Origin: Undaria pinnatifida
Lineage: Eukaryota; Sar; Phaeophyceae; Laminariales; Alariaceae
Length of the DNA: 64,000 nt
Reading direction: 5' to 3'
Assembly (NCBI GenBank): GCA_012845835.1
Contig: JABAKD010000028.1
Location: forward strand, 5,676,296-5,740,295
Of the stretch, positions 1 through 10,559 are shown piece by piece; the first letter of the stretch is position 1; each line of letters opens with the position of its first letter. The position numbers were made by a program, and so were the translations under genes. The notes beneath the pieces were generated by a model, which was not told where the DNA came from, did no database searches, and was given only the letters and a program-made list of their open reading frames with translations.

Positions 1-35
1 CTCACAGCTGGAGTGATTTTAATTTTAATCATAAC
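1..35. repeat. Tip of the CAGCTGTGAGAT TIR family (right-end orientation), cut by the window edge
   Basis: The first bases, CTCACAGCTGGAGTG then an AT-rich run, match the outermost tip of the long TIR family described at 13,973-15,177. Only the tip is seen; the rest of the arm lies outside the window. Confidence 0.5.
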
Positions 36-539
36 ATCGAAATTGGACAAACGGGAGAAGAAAACCGAGCTCTCTCGGGTGAACTTTTTTTGTACATGCG
101 TCGGCATTATACGAGTTGTTCTGTCACGTCAAGGTAGATGTGGACTAGTTTAAATATGTGTATATGAGTCCTTGACAGCTGTCCGTCACGGGGAAAGATT
201 GCCGTCTCCTGATGCACCCGGTATGTTTTTGAAGTGTGGCGCGCCCCGCATGTTGCGTAGAAACAGCATGCAGCACAGTAAAACTCCTGCTGCATGCTGT
301 CCGCGTGTCTGTTGGCAGCTATCGACACAAGAGGATACGAGTACGAGCGATTTATGTGAGCACCAACTACGTTGAGTTGTCTACCTGATACATGAAAGAC
401 CCTCGTACTATTTGTTGTACGGGATAGCAGAATAATATATCTCAGTATTTCCCCCCCAGCGTAGCATTGTGATACTGTTCTGCTGCTGCTATTAAATGTA
501 CTCATGGATGTGTTACGGGTATGAGTGGAGGGCTCTTGG

Positions 540-1938
540 TGAGCGGTTTAAACCAGGGCAATTGAGAGATATGGGTGCATTCTTGATGCGATGAGCCGTC
601 GTTGCGTGGTTGTTGATGTTCTCACGTTAACAACGTGGTATCATGTATTAACGTCGACAAATAATCGATCGTTTGAAGTAGTATCTGAGAAATGGAATTG
701 TACAAAGTAGTGTAAAAGACAGCTTTATGGGCTAACGATGAATGGATGAAAAGGGCAGTTCACCCTATGCCGACCTAATCTCTTGATTACAAGACCCGCC
801 CCCTGCTTGTATGGAGTCAATCTTGCGGCAGAGGCGGCCGATTCACCATGCCTGAAGAACGATAGGCTGGACAGAGTTCCCGAGCTGCGGCAACGCCATG
901 AGGCCGGAAGGAGGCAGCCGCGGTGGGGGGACCAGCAGCAGTAGTAGTGTTTGGGGCAATGGTATTGAACGAAATGGGTATGATGCTGGGTCATCGACTT
1001 TGATGCTTGAACTTTGAATTGTGAGCCTGCTTGTCAGATTGGCTTGATTGTTTCTTGTCTTTTTTGGCTGAATAAAGGCTTTTATTGTTGGTACGGCCAA
1101 TAATGTTGGAAAACGGCAAATCCCCCGATTTTGAACAGGCCATGAACTGCGCAGGGGCATGTCTGGCCTAGTTTGAGTATTCATGAATATTTTAGTATTG
1201 TCCCGTCGACGCTTTGGTTATGCATTGTCTCGTCGCGCGGGCTTACCCCATGTTTGTTTGTAGTGTGTGTTGCACCCGTGACATGCATTCTTACTTGTCG
1301 GGGTAGCTAGCTATATTATCTCGATTTCAGAGTACGGATTGTAAATAATCAGTTTTCCAGTGAGATATTTAGTTATTCGAAATTGAGTGAGCATTACAAC
1401 GTCCCGCCGCTACGTGTGTTACACGTTTCGTTGTCGTCGGTGCAGCGTGCAGAGTACGTACTCTATAGATTGAGTTTCTGTGGTTGTTTTCATTTTTGTG
1501 CAATAAGGCGTTTTAGCTTTTTTTCCTCGTCCACAGCTAGGCCCTGTACTGGGTACTGAGGAAATCGGGGATACTCAGAGAGCCCGTTTGATGGAGTCAA
1601 TTTTCGAAAATTGTGCTGTTGTTTTTGCCTGGCCATTTGGAGAATAATATTGCCGCTTTCACCTGGCAATGATCTTAGAGAGTAGGTGTTGATGTTGCTT
1701 CTAGCATGAGGCTGTTTGTCATTTCGTTTTGAGACTTTGAGGATGTGATTTTAGAATTTGATTTTTGAGTGGAGGATTTCAGTTTTCACATGACATACTG
1801 TACATACATGCATTTTTGGCTTTTTGTTTTAAATTTGAGTTTGGGGTTCCGATTTGGATACAAGATCATTAGGATATGACGATATATCAACCCTGCCTTG
1901 TCATACACCGCATTGGGTGATATTGACGCATAATTAGC
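540..1938. other. No recognisable gene
   Basis: About 1.4 kb of AT-leaning sequence with short overlapping ORFs on both strands. I see no conserved domain, tandem array or TIR in it. Confidence 0.5.
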
Positions 1939-1980
1939 ATGGAGTATGCTGGTAGTATACTGAGCTCAGGGGGGATACTT

Positions 1981-2070
1981 GTTGTGCACCGAGGAGGGGG
2001 GATGATTTTCGTCGTTCACCGAGAAGGGGGAATGCTTTTCGTCGTGCGCCGAGGAGGGGGGATATTGGTG
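1981..2070. repeat. 30-bp minisatellite, three units
   Basis: Three consecutive units of the pattern GTGCACCGAGGAGGGGGGAT followed by TTTCGTC, with a 30-bp period and a few substitutions. The period is a multiple of three, so one frame stays open through it, but there is no sign of a real gene. Confidence 0.75.
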
Positions 2071-2344
2071 GTCCTCTGGTTTAAGACGAAGATATCGTAT
2101 CAGAGATTATTAGGGAGTTCCAAATTTGATGAGGGATATAGTCTAGTCTATATACGCTCCTGCAGGGGAATATGGGTTTTGCTGAGGAGGGCAATTTGCT
2201 GGCGTATGATGCTTTGCCATGCGATACCTCTTGCCTCACTCGATGGTTCCGGAGGTTTATAATATACATGAGTTTGGCGTGAACATGTGTGAGTCTTGCT
2301 TGTCCCACGCCCGTCCAAATAAGACCTGTCAACGCTGAGAGGTG

Positions 2345-2575
2345 GCATCTAACCAACAGTACAACTTCCATACCCGTACCCGGAACTTCTTTGTGATCGG
2401 GAAAAAATCATATCCGTACGCCGGATTCAGGTACACCATCTTGTACCCGTGCCCGAATATTCTGTGGGATTTGTACGCCCGTGGCACAATACCCGGAGTA
2501 CGAGTATACTCTCGCAGAATACCCCAGGCACTCTGAAAGGTACGGGTTTTACCCGGAAGGGGAGTGTCGGGTATG
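2345..2575. repeat. Degenerate CCCGGAACTT-type interspersed repeat, copy 1
   Basis: Short motifs such as TACCCGTACCCGGAACTTCT recur at irregular spacing with intervening GTACCCG words. The same vocabulary fills 6,140-6,560, so this is a dispersed, internally repetitive family rather than coding sequence. Confidence 0.5.
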
Positions 2576-2854
2576 TTCTACATTCTGACGTCGCATTACG
2601 TCACACACATTAAGAAACATGATCACAAAAACAAACAACAAGCACACACCACCGTCTTGTCTGGCACAGAAATGCCACATACACATGGAAACACAACGGT
2701 ACAGTCTGTGGAGAGTGAAAATAGTCACATCGACAACACGACGTGTATGAAAATACGTGGAAATGTGGTGAGCGTAAGCTTCATTTTGCCCCATTCGCCG
2801 GAGGATAACAATACATGTTTAGCCAAGTGCTTTTTGGTGTTAAGTGGAGAAGTG

Positions 2855-3285
2855 TTTTGTCACACTTGACTAGTGGCTCGCTGCGCGAGAAGGCACTTGA
2901 CGATCGTCGGGAGTGGCGGAGTGTCACACTTGACTGGTGGCTCACTGCGCGAGAAGGCACTTGACGGTCGTCGGGAGTGGCGGAATGTTTTATAACATTT
3001 GACTGCGCGAGAAGTCACTTGGCGATCGTCGGGAGTGGCGGAATGTTTTACAACGTTTGACTGCGCGAGAAGTCACTTATCGATCGTCGGGAGTGTCGGA
3101 ATGTTTTGTCACACTGGACTGCGCTAGAAGGCACTTGGTGATCGTCGGGAGTGGCTGAATGTTTTTTCACACTGGACTGCGCGAGAAGGCACTTGGCGAT
3201 CGTCGGGAGTGGCGGAATGTTTTGTCATACTTGACTGCGCGAGAAGGCACTTACTTGGCGATCATCGGGAGTGGCGGAGTGTTTA
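2855..3285. repeat. 58-bp minisatellite, seven units
   Basis: Seven units share TGACTGCGCGAGAAGGCACT and GATCGTCGGGAGTGGCGGA. The five internal and right-hand units keep a period of about 58 bp. The first two are longer because they carry an extra TAGTGGCTCG-like insert. Units differ by scattered substitutions, so the array is not a very recent expansion. Confidence 0.9.
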
Positions 3286-3494
3286 GTCGGCGACTTTCGC
3301 TTTGAGGCGGAGAATGTCACCGATAGGATGCTCGTACTTAGTCCCCTGTAAAGGGAACAGCAGAATTTGGCTAGGAAGGCCGCATGGTGTGATGACAAAG
3401 TGCGCATGGGTTACGTCGTACGCAGGTGTAGGATGTAACGTGCTGAAAGACACGAACACTTTTTACAGGACGCACAGCCGTAGCTGGAGACGCA

Positions 3495-3574
3495 TAGTCT
3501 AGACTGCATACATAGGAGATGATGCATACACAGGTAGTCTAGACTACATACATAGGAGATGATGCATACACAGG
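3495..3574. repeat. 40-bp direct repeat, two units
   Basis: Two adjacent 40-bp units, TAGTCTAGACTGCATACATA... and TAGTCTAGACTACATACATA..., nearly identical. They abut the next array directly. Confidence 0.9.
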
Positions 3575-4320
3575 TGATGGAAGGGATTTGTACCGCAGGA
3601 ACGCTGGAGGAAGGTGAGGTAGTATGGCAGATTCGAACACGTGCGCGTATCCTACACACGCAAACACACAGGAGTACTACTGCTGCGCTACACATGTCGT
3701 AGTCTAAACATGTATGTGTACTACACGCACAGACAGCGAGAGCTGTGTGCACACCGTTGTACACACCTGCATCCACAGGTGGTGATGGAAGGGATTTGTA
3801 CCGCAGGAACGCTGGAGGAAGGTGAGGTAGTATGGCAGGGGTTCGAACACGTACGCGCATCCTACACACGCAAACACACAGGAGTACTACGGCTGCGCTA
3901 CTAAACATGAAGACTATGTGCTACACACAGCGAGAGCTGTGTGCACACGGCTGTACATACACACACACTGCTGTGACCATGCTGAGTGCGCAGCGTATAA
4001 GCAGTGCCGTGTACACACCTGCATTCACATGTGATAGAAGGGATTTGAACCACAGGAGCGCTGGAGAGTGAGGTAGTATATAGGGCAGGTTCGAACACGT
4101 ATGCATTCACATGTGTTGGAAGGGATTTGTACCGCAGGAGCGCTGGAGGAAGGTGAGGTAGTATGGCAGGTTCGAACACGTACGCATTCACATGCGATGG
4201 AAGGGATTTGTACCGCAGGAGCGCTGGAGGAAAGTGAGGTAGTATGGCAGGTTCGAACACGTACGCGTATCCTACACACGCAAACACACAGGAGTATTGC
4301 TGCGCTACACATGTATGTAC
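3575..4320. repeat. Complex tandem array around GGAAGGGATTTGTACCGCAG
   Basis: Five units begin near 3,577, 3,784, 4,028, 4,115 and 4,197. Each carries GGAAGGGATTTG(T/A)ACC(G/A)CAGGA, a CTGGAGGAAGGTGAGGTAGT word and usually GGTTCGAACACGTACGC. Longer units add a block with TACACACGCAAACACACAGG. The GGTTCGAA word recalls a Pol III B box, but no A box or tRNA fold accompanies it. Confidence 0.8.
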
Positions 4321-4755
4321 CACACACAGAGAGCCCTGTGAATGTGTATCGGAAGAGGTGGTCTCCCCAGTCAAGATACCACCGCTCTGCTGTAGGGACA
4401 TTCCGCTGCATGGTGTGTGTGCGGAGATTCCGCCGCAGCACGAGGAGGTGGTACGCCGTAAGGTTTGAAGAGGGCGAAGATCACGCAGCCGCAGAGAAGG
4501 AGGAGCCTAGAACGAGCGAAGAGGCTCATAGCAGACACCCACAGCACGCGGCGGAGGTGAGCTGCGTCAGGAACCCGCGAGAGAAAGTATGCAGCAGCCG
4601 AACTGAAGGACGCAGTCGCCGCCGTACGCAGACACGGCAGACCACACGGGCAGAATCGAAGAGCGGAGGCGCAAAAGTTCCAGCGCAACGCCGAGGAGCG
4701 CGGTATATCCGACGAGGGATAGAAATAGAGGGTGTGCGGTGTGCGCTGCGAGGGT

Positions 4756-5545
4756 GTTTGCGTGCTAGGGTGTAGTTCGTAGCGCCGTTTGATTTGTAGC
4801 GCAGCCGTTTGAATTTTATGGTTTTGTAAGGACGAGGAGGCTTTTTTGGGAAGGGATTTTTTTTCCGCAGCCCAGGGCACAACGAAGTGAAATGTTTTTG
4901 CTGTGTGTCGTGTTGGTTGTCCCGCACGAGCAGGATCGAACAGCAGAGGCGCAAACGTTCCAGCGCATGCACCACCAGCGCTGGGTTGGCAGGGCAGCCG
5001 AAGGGTGCTTGTATGCTACTACTAGCAGTGTAGTGTGTGTTGGTGTTGGTGTGTGTGTCCCAAAGTGAACCACGAGCTGGTTGTTTGCGTGCCAGGGTGT
5101 AGTTCGTAACGCCGTTTGATTGGAATCGCAGCCGTTTGAATTTCCTGGTTTTGTAAGGACGAAGAGGGTTTTTTGGGAAGGGATTTTTTTTCCGCAGCCC
5201 AGGGCACAACGAAGTAAAATATTTTTGCTGTGTGTTGTGTTGGTTGTCCCGCACGAGCAGGATCGAACAGCAGAGGCGCAAACGTTCCAGCGCATGCACC
5301 ACCAGCGCTGGGTTGGCAGGGCAGCCGAAGGGTGCTTGTATGGTACTACTAGCAGTGTAGTGTGTGTTGGTGTTGGTGTGTGTGTCCCAAAATGCACCAC
5401 CAGCACTGGGTTGGCAGGGCAGCTGAACTGTGCTTGGATGGCAGCCGCACGGTGCTTGGATGGCACTAGCAGTGTAGTGTGTGTTGGTGTTGGTGTATGT
5501 GCTGGGTTGGAAGGGCAGCCGAACGGTGCTTGGATGCTAGTAGCA
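4756..5545. repeat. Tandem duplication of about 337 bp plus partial units
   Basis: A unit starting GTTTGCGTGCTAGGGTGTAG at 4,756 recurs at 5,093 with few differences. It includes the TTTTTTGGGAAGGGATTTTT block and the GCACCACCAGCGCTGGGTTG block. From about 5,391 only the distal part is repeated, twice more in shortened form. The long ORFs on the minus strand (up to 258 codons) exist only because the duplication repeats an open frame. Confidence 0.85.
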
Positions 5546-5600
5546 GTGTCGGGGGGGGGCGCCGCCCCCCCCCCCGAACCCCCCCTCCCGGGCCCGACAC
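5546..5600. repeat. GC-rich inverted repeat (hairpin)
   Basis: GTGTCGGGGGG... is mirrored by ...GGGCCCGACAC about 40 bases downstream, with a C/G homopolymer interior. It sits at the right edge of the tandem array above and may be a recombination or assembly-difficult point. Confidence 0.6.
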
Positions 5601-5684
5601 AGTGTGCGTTGGAAGGACCCTCACCAGTGTGCGTTCGAAAAAGTACATGGAAAAAGTATGTAATAGATTTTTAAAAATAAAAAA

Positions 5685-6187
5685 ATGAAAATGAACGACG
5701 CAAATCCTCAGAATGAATTACCGCCAGACGCATCTACAGACACCCAGAATGTATCACCGTCAGATACAACGCCAGGCCCGAGTGGCGGCACACCGCCAGA
5801 CGCCGCTGGTGGCACTCCACTCCCTCCAAACAAAACGAGCGGGTCAGAGGAGGTGGAGGTTATCAACGGTGAAAAAAGCATGCCCGAATCAAGACGGCGA
5901 TTGTCTACGACTCGAAAGGGAGACTGGCTGACCTGCCGGAGGACCCCATCAAAGCCGTCTCTAGTTATGCGGTTCCGAACACCTATCGGAGGGAAGGCGC
6001 CCGCAAACGGTCGTTCATGTACTGGCTAGGGGTCTACGCCATCCCAGAACGACGAGCGACACAAGTATCACAGCTTAGCCAAGAGGACCTGCCGCAAAAA
6101 CCAAAGTGGTCGTTCCGTGCAAACGAGGCGAACGCAGCGATTCCATACAAGTACCCGCGCCCGGAACTTTTGTGCGTTCCGCAATAA
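5685..6187 (+). pseudogene. Unrecognised ORF broken by a frameshift at an A6 run
   Basis: An ATG at 5,685 opens a Pro/Ser/Thr-rich N-terminus of roughly 65 residues (disordered-looking, with PPDAAGGTP and SGSEEVEV segments). At about 5,875 the run GTGAAAAAAGC separates this frame from a -1 frame that stays open to the TAA at 6,187. That second frame reads like a folded protein (KTAIVYDSKGRLADLPEDPI, later RKRSFMYWLGVYAIPERR). The two halves look like one protein split by an indel, or by -1 slippage on the A run. The 3' end runs into the CCCGGAACTT repeat, so the C-terminus is lost or replaced. I recognise no family. A transposon ORF is possible because repeats lie on both sides, but nothing identifies it. 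Confidence 0.35.
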
Positions 6188-6560
6188 CTTCTATGAGCTC
6201 TGTACACCGATGGAGAAATACCCTGGGCACGGGTATGGCCCTTGTACCCCGGTGCGGGTGCGGGTAAGGGTATCGCATGTTGCACCCTACCCGGAACTTC
6301 TGTCGGTGCCGAACAGCACCCATGCAATGCCTCAAAACTTCTGTGAGTTCTGTAATAAAACAATACCTGTACCCCAAACTTTTGTGATGCCTGTCAAAAT
6401 TCAAGCCCGTACCCGGGGTATGGGTACAATACATCATATCCGAACCAGATGCTTTTTTGGTTTGTGTACAGCACCCACACGACACCCGAAACTTCTGTGG
6501 GTTCCGTAAGAAAAAAAAATCGCGTACCCGGAACTCCATAGAGTTTTGCAAGAAAAAAAT
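6140..6560. repeat. Degenerate CCCGGAACTT-type interspersed repeat, copy 2
   Basis: Recurring ACCCGGAACTTCTGTGGGTT and GTTCCGTAA words with irregular spacing, matching the vocabulary of 2,345-2,575. It overlaps the end of the broken ORF at 5,685-6,187. Confidence 0.55.
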
Positions 6561-7169
6561 ACTCCTTGTGGAATGCATAAACCCTACTGACCACAACCTT
6601 GCATTGTTTTCAGAATATAAGGGGCCTGTGAAACACGCCTCACGGAAAGCGCCACACCACCTGAACCACAGCTTCGTTCTCTTTTATGTGCTACCTTATG
6701 TCCAGCCCATTTTGTTTTAACCACCAGCATGTCACTAGAACGTACGCCTTGCTGTATTTGCATCGAGTAAGATGCTTGGGTTTTGTTCATTCTGCAACCC
6801 CTAATCCGTACAACAAGTACTTTGCAGCGCTCGGGATGTAAGGGATGCGGGGTTCTGTTAAGAGGCGGCATCGGTCGGTATGCCAGTGGTTGCCGTTGAC
6901 GCTGAAATTTCATAGTAAAAAAACACCGGCTGCGCGAGAACTCGTATGTTTTTCAGGGTGACCAATGCATGGCATAGGGATATCTATAGCGTTAGCCCCT
7001 GAGCCAGTTTCGGGTTGAATCGTGCGTCAGGGCTATCTGGCAGTAGTGCCAAGCAGAGTGCCGTAAACGTGAGCTTTCTTCAAATACCATATGCAAAGAG
7101 GGCGTAGCTCCGGTTGAGGAGGTATCACGTTCTCCGTAAGGCGTTATTTCTTCCGCCATAAACGAAAAG

Positions 7170-7775
7170 CTTTAGGATCAAGTGTGCACTGCCCGACAAC
7201 TGATGCAGAACGTCAGATCTCCCTCGTCGGTCTTCACTCGAGCAATACAGGTGTGTGGGTGTGCCTTTGCATCATATGAAGAGCAGAAGAGAGATCACCT
7301 CGGAACAGCAATCAGCGATCGACGTCCAACGCATGTCCCATCATGACTCGACAGCACTAACAACCCGAGCAACAGGCCTGAGCTTGACCTCCGCTGGACT
7401 GCCACACATGCAGGGGGTGCACAGGAACTTGCGTACAAACCCGTTAGACCCAAGTAGCCTACACCAAGAGTTAATTCACACTGTAACAATTTTATGCGCA
7501 TACTGAATTAATTCCACAGATGTCTGGTGGTGTCGTTTCCCTTAATAATGCGGGTTATACAGTTTCCGTGCGCGCAGAACAAGGTTGAGCGTCTTAGTCC
7601 TGTTGACCCTGGCATTAGCAGGGGAGTCACCGAACTGCTGTAGTATCCTTCACGAGGGTATACACACCCCGTAATACGCGCGATCGAAGTACCACACACG
7701 CAGCTTGCAAAGCTGAGTTTTGATAAAAAACTCTTTTTTGGTCGATCTCACAGCTCAAGTGTATTTTTCATCGTT
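7170..7775. repeat. Dispersed TIR-family subfamily E, copy 1 (right-end orientation)
   Basis: About 600 bp closely similar to 39,620-40,235. Shared blocks include ATCAAGTGTGCAC(T/C)GCCCGA, CTCGTCGGTCTTCA and CATCATGACTCGACAGCACT. Its last 200 bp (CTGTTGACCCTGGCATTAGC, GCTTGCAAAG, GATCTCACAGCT) are a diverged version of the right arm of the fold-back element at 13,973-15,177, so it is a subfamily of that TIR group. Confidence 0.75.
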
Positions 7776-8378
7776 AAAAATCTGGACTTTTATCCTACAA
7801 TTAGGGTACTACAGTATACTGTGGGTTCCGCCGAAACCATTGTTGACGATTTTTTTATTCGAACATTATTAGCCAAACACACATACCGGCGAAACATTTT
7901 TGAGGGTGGGACAGACTCCGACAAAGAATAACCAATCAGATTGCGCATTCTTCACGATGAAGAATCGACAAAGAATCGACAAAGAACGGCAAATAATTAA
8001 ACCTGTTTTCAGTATACCCCAGTCTCTTCCCTATGTGTTTGGGGCTCATGCTGGGTTCTGTGAGGAGTCGGGGGCATATACAAGGTCAAATATTTACGGA
8101 AAATGTGTTTGCTCTTCTTTACGCCGAGGCTCTTATTCAATGGCTTTAATACCAGGCATAATTTACGGTGATACACCAGGCATAATACACGGCAATGTAC
8201 GGTACAACAAAGTATAAAATGTACGATACTACTAATCGCTTCCTCAGAATTGTGTTTTTTTGTTTTTGTTTTTTTGACCGCCCACTTTTTTTGATCTCCT
8301 GATGATGACCTGCGATGTGACTGGTTGCATCTATTTTTTTCACACGAGCAGCCGAGTAGGAGGTGGGCTAGTAAAGAC

Positions 8379-9215
8379 TATAAAAAATGAAAATACACTC
8401 CAGCTGTGAGATTGAATATTTTGTCGAAGCTCATCTTTGCAAGCTGTGTGAGATACTCCGATCGCGCGTATTACGGGTTGTGTGTCCTCATTAAGGATAT
8501 AGGTCGGCGACTCCCCTTACAACTAAAGTGTAGCTATCAGGGCCAACAGGGTGATGTTAGTTAGTCTGTGCGCGAAAACTATAAAACCCTTTTCTGAGGG
8601 GGACAAAATCTGACGGCTGTGGAAGGAAATGCATCCGTTTATCAAGTGAATCCTGTAAGTCGAATAACCGGTGAGGGGAGGGCGGAGTTTGGAAGGACGT
8701 GGGGGCCTGGTTTTGATCAAAAGGGGCGGGGTTGGAGGGGGGGGGGGGGGGCAGACGGGCGGGCAATTTGTGCGTGGAAGATATAAATCCTTTAGGGGGA
8801 TAAATCTGACGGTTTTGGGAAGAAAAAAAACACTAGTTTATCATGGGGGGGGGTTGGGGCGGGGGGGGGTGGGGCAGCTCAATCTGTGCGTGGAAACTAT
8901 ACATTCTTTTAGGGGACGGGTTTGGAAAGAATGCATGAGATTACCATGTATATCCTGGGGTAAGATGTACAATCAGAGGGCGGAGGGTGGGGGTGGGATG
9001 GGGTGGGGGGGTGGGGAGGTGGGGGGTGGGGGCGAGGGGGGTGGGGGGGGGGGGTGGGGGTGGTGGGGGGGGGGAGGGAAGGGCTTTAGGTGGCATAGAT
9101 GTAGGGGTTTGATATACGTGTGGTGCTAGGTGTAGGCGATGGTGCGGGTGGTGGGGAAGGACGGGGCGTTCGGGGCGGGGGGGGGGGGGGGGGGGGGGGG
9201 CAGCGGCATGAATGG
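8379..9215. repeat. Left-arm copy of the long TIR family with poly-G subterminal repeats
   Basis: It begins TATAAAAAATGAAAATACAC and follows the left arm of the complete fold-back element through the GATAGGTCGGCGACTCCCCT and AACCGGTGAGGGGAGGGCGG blocks. Beyond a G-run at about 8,738 the block TGTGCGTGGAAGATATAAAT...AATCTGACGG recurs, each time followed by another G-rich tract (8,840-8,875; 8,985-9,090; 9,173-9,200). No matching right arm lies nearby, so it is a solo or truncated end. Long minus-strand ORFs here are proline runs read from poly-G. Confidence 0.75.
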
Positions 9216-9229
9216 CTCCAGAAAAATTA

Positions 9230-9990
9230 TGAGGTGATAGAAGGGAGGGCAGGTGAAGGGGGACATAAATAGAGACCTTTAAATAATGCAGGCACGCGAA
9301 CGAACGATGCGGTCTCTTTCGCCAGGCGAACACACGAGCCAAATGTACGCCTAGAGGTTGCCGTCAATGAACCGCCCTGCTTCTGGGTGTGATTCAACAG
9401 CAACTCATATATATGACATTGGTATTCGCAGTCACGCGTACTTCTCAAAGTGTACGTTGACAAAGTACAAAATTCAAAGGACTGACTCTCGAAGTTTCTC
9501 AGCAGAGCCATCAGGCACCATCCACCATCGAACTCCCAGCCGAGAGGGTGTACGACGATCTGCAAGGGGGAGGTAAACCAAAGGGCTCGAAATGGAGCAG
9601 CACCAAAACCACGCAGGGGTGTGTCGTTCTCCAACTAAATGGTACGCAAGATGCACCATCAACACCTCCGTCCACTATTTAAAAATAGTGAAAACGCGGA
9701 CAGGGATCACACTAGGCACGCTAGCCAGTAATCGTCACACGCTAGTAGCGGGTTCTCCATCTTCAAGGTCCCCGCCCTGCGAAAAAAAGAAAATAAGGTA
9801 CAGCAGTACGCATGGAAGGAAGCAGCAGCAGTAAACAACAAAACACAGCAGCAGCGAGAAGGGAAAGGCGGAGCACGGAGCGAAACAACAGGAGAAGAGA
9901 GCAGGTTGAATGAGGTGCAATCGACACTTGACATAAATAAATCAACTGCAACCGCACTAAGAAAGAGCACGAGGCTACCAAGACGGAGGA
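9230..9990. other. No recognisable gene
   Basis: Short ORFs on both strands, no domain, no clear repeat. Confidence 0.4.
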
Positions 9991-10140
9991 AATGCAAAGT
10001 TTTCCTCTAGGAGTGGCCCATCGAAGTGGACCTAACGCGTCCGCGGCCGCGAGACCAACTGATGTCGCGCCTCAAGCGCCCATAAACATATTGGTTCCAG
10101 ATCTCCTCGATATCAACCCCGTGAAAGTTGCTCGTGGATT

Positions 10141-10515
10141 TTGGCGCATTCCCTTGAAATTCAGGCCTCGCGTACCTCTCCTCTTGTCGCCGGGGGTCCC
10201 CTCAAAACTACTCCGCAGAACCACGCCGTCCCCGGTGATGTGTATACCAAGTCAACACTATTATCACCGCACGTTCCTATTACAGTGTTGGGGTCACCTA
10301 CGGTGAGACTCCTATCAAGCGGAACACCAAATCAACAGAAGCAAGCAACCGGAGCGGTAGCGCAAACACGAGCGTATGCGCTGTACAAACTGCACATGAA
10401 GACCAAACAGCAGCAGCAGCAGCGGCAGCAGCAGCAGCAGCAGCTGCAACAGCAGGTTAGAAAGGAAAAGGTCGGCCACATAAACGTCACTACGAATTGG
10501 GCAACTCCGGCATGA
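10141..10515 (+). CDS. Poly-glutamine ORF, possible exon of an unrecognised gene
   Basis: A 124-codon frame ends at 10,515 and contains a CAG-rich run (about 10,408-10,455) encoding glutamines with an Arg and a Leu interruption near residues 90-107. The preceding part is Pro/Thr/Ser-rich. An overlapping frame at 9,992-10,306 is also open. Exon boundaries are not evident and no domain is recognised. It could be a genuine low-complexity exon or just a CAG microsatellite that keeps a frame open; I lean to the second. Confidence 0.2.
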   Translation: MAHSLEIQASRTSPLVAGGPLKTTPQNHAVPGDVYTKSTLLSPHVPITVLGSPTVRLLSSGTPNQQKQATGAVAQTRAYALYKLHMKTKQQQQQRQQQQQQLQQQVRKEKVGHINVTTNWATPA

Positions 10516-10559
10516 CCCTCCGACATGCCGTCAGAGTAGTTTCGCAAGGAGTTCGTTTA

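Noticed and set aside
3577-4260. tRNA or tRNA-derived SINE in the GGTTCGAACACG-containing array
   Set aside because: Only a B-box-like word on one strand (and GGTTCAAATCC on the other in one unit); no A box at the right distance and the arms do not pair.
4101-4775. 224-codon plus ORF, Arg/Glu-rich
   Set aside because: Starts inside a minisatellite and has no recognisable domain; high Arg content follows base composition.
4526-5466. Long minus-strand ORFs (258 and 216 codons)
   Set aside because: They read through the 337-bp tandem duplication and contain the same peptide twice; no domain.
8671-9342. Gly-rich plus ORF and Pro-rich minus ORF
   Set aside because: Direct translation of poly-G/poly-C tracts.
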